Shown here one piece after another: positions 53,450 to 53,928 of a DNA stretch of 53,928 bases. The stretch is from NCBI GenBank assembly GCA_016195825.1, contig JACPYV010000049.1:1-53928 (forward strand). The letters run 5' to 3'. The notes under the pieces were generated by a model that was not told the origin of the DNA, did not search any database, and saw only the letters and a list, made by a program, of their open reading frames with translations. The position numbers and the translations under genes are program-made. Position 1 is the first letter of the stretch; each line of letters begins with the position of its first letter. Source of the DNA: Burkholderiales bacterium. Its GTDB lineage: Bacteria > Pseudomonadota > Gammaproteobacteria > Burkholderiales > Burkholderiaceae_C.

Positions 53450-53928
53450 CTGTCCGGGTTCGGCCAGGAGCGGGAACCGTGACTGGCTGCTCTCCAGGGC
53501 CGGTCGGGCTGCGGGCTGCCGGGGCATAGAGATTCCCAGCGAGAAATTCCATTATTGCGCCTCGTTCCACCGGCTGGCGGTGTCGTGTCGAAGGATGCAG
53601 CTTTCCGCATCAATTTAATGGCGGTGAAAACCGGCATGACGTGAAGGTTGATCTAGCCGCTCAAAGGTTTAATCACATGAACTTGGCTAAGCGACTGTCG
53701 CCGGAGTTTTGCAGTACGATGCACAGGATAAACACATAGTTTGACTGCATTGCCCCGCAAGATGGACCTATTCGACGACCCAAATTTGACGTTCAGCAAG
53801 CTTGGCGCCCCCGAGTTCGACAGTTAACAAGCTAAGCCGTTGATTCCTATAGGGGCGCGCGTCAAACGCTCCACTACAAGAGGGTCAACTGAGCGTCGAG
53901 GGTTGGCTTTTTGACGGTGAGTGCCGAC
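53450..53928. other. right-edge region without clear genes
   Basis: These 479 bp are less GC-rich than the chromosome on the left, as is common in acquired DNA. A tiny frame at 53762-53827 would encode 21 residues (MDLFDDPNLTFSKLGAPEFD and Ser), and another at 53677-53739 about 20 residues; neither has support beyond being open. The second attachment site of the element was not found here. Confidence 0.4.

Noticed and set aside
53450..53928. Right attachment site of the tRNA-Phe element
   Set aside because: The 3' end of tRNA-Phe (for example GATTCCGCCCCAGGCC) does not recur in this stretch, so the element extends beyond the window.

Overview
The window is GC-rich chromosomal DNA, apparently from a betaproteobacterium of the order Burkholderiales (Roseateles/Rubrivivax/Leptothrix-like). 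That placement is inferred from codon and GC style and from typical gene neighbourhoods: tkt and gap close together, rsmB-DUF4390-ntrY-ntrX, and tRNA-Phe used as an integration site. No 16S gene is present, so species is not determined.

Layout. (1) 1-2037: a remnant of an integron cassette array without a visible integrase. Three small plus-strand cassette genes are each followed by an attC-like site, and tiny coding-looking frames lie on the minus strand at the left edge. (2) 2038-4767: one complete IS66-family insertion sequence with tnpA, tnpB, tnpC and a small passenger gene, flanked by an 8-bp target duplication. (3) 4865-18390: the most notable locus, an apparent cyanophycin (multi-L-arginyl-poly-aspartate) utilisation cluster. 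A minus-strand, mostly overlapping gene series encodes a secreted cyanophycinase, a CphZ/AotO-like beta-Asp-Arg hydrolase, a DcuC/YfcC-type permease, an ArgR-like AraC regulator, arginine succinyltransferase AstA, a short AstA paralog and a second secreted cyanophycinase-like protein. A TonB-dependent receptor is divergently transcribed, followed by a LysE exporter and a MocR regulator. The divergent promoter region carries two sites that match the Pseudomonas ArgR half-site layout (TGTCGC, 8 nt, AA, 5 nt, repeated), and a weaker third site lies before the second cyanophycinase.

(4) 18387-25412: MOSC protein, DUF2917 protein, hydrolase-LuxR regulator, gap (GAPDH), two related secreted proteins, and a transketolase gene with an internal deletion and frameshift. 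(5) 25525-38912: hemerythrin, a KAP-NTPase/FGE-sulfatase fusion, a beta-propeller diguanylate cyclase, aldo/keto reductase, two tandem periplasmic binding-like proteins, a UbiH-like oxidoreductase with an apparent in-frame deletion, GNAT, a secreted protein and a TPR protein. (6) 38941-50830: housekeeping genes (proA, MuiA-like, queC, lemA, COQ7-like, TlpA-like, BLUF, folE, rsmB, DUF4390, ntrY/ntrX-like) ending in tRNA-Phe. (7) 50831-53928: the start of an element integrated at tRNA-Phe, with a P4-type tyrosine integrase, a Rap1a/Tai-like protein, a small membrane protein and sparse DNA to the right edge.

How the main locus may work (inference). Secreted cyanophycinases would cut external cyanophycin to beta-Asp-Arg. 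The TonB receptor and the DcuC-type permease would bring the dipeptide in, and CphZ would split it into Asp and Arg. AstA would commit arginine to the succinyltransferase pathway, and the ArgR-like protein would switch the locus on with arginine. LysE could relieve arginine excess. All functions are assigned from motifs read by eye; no database search was run.
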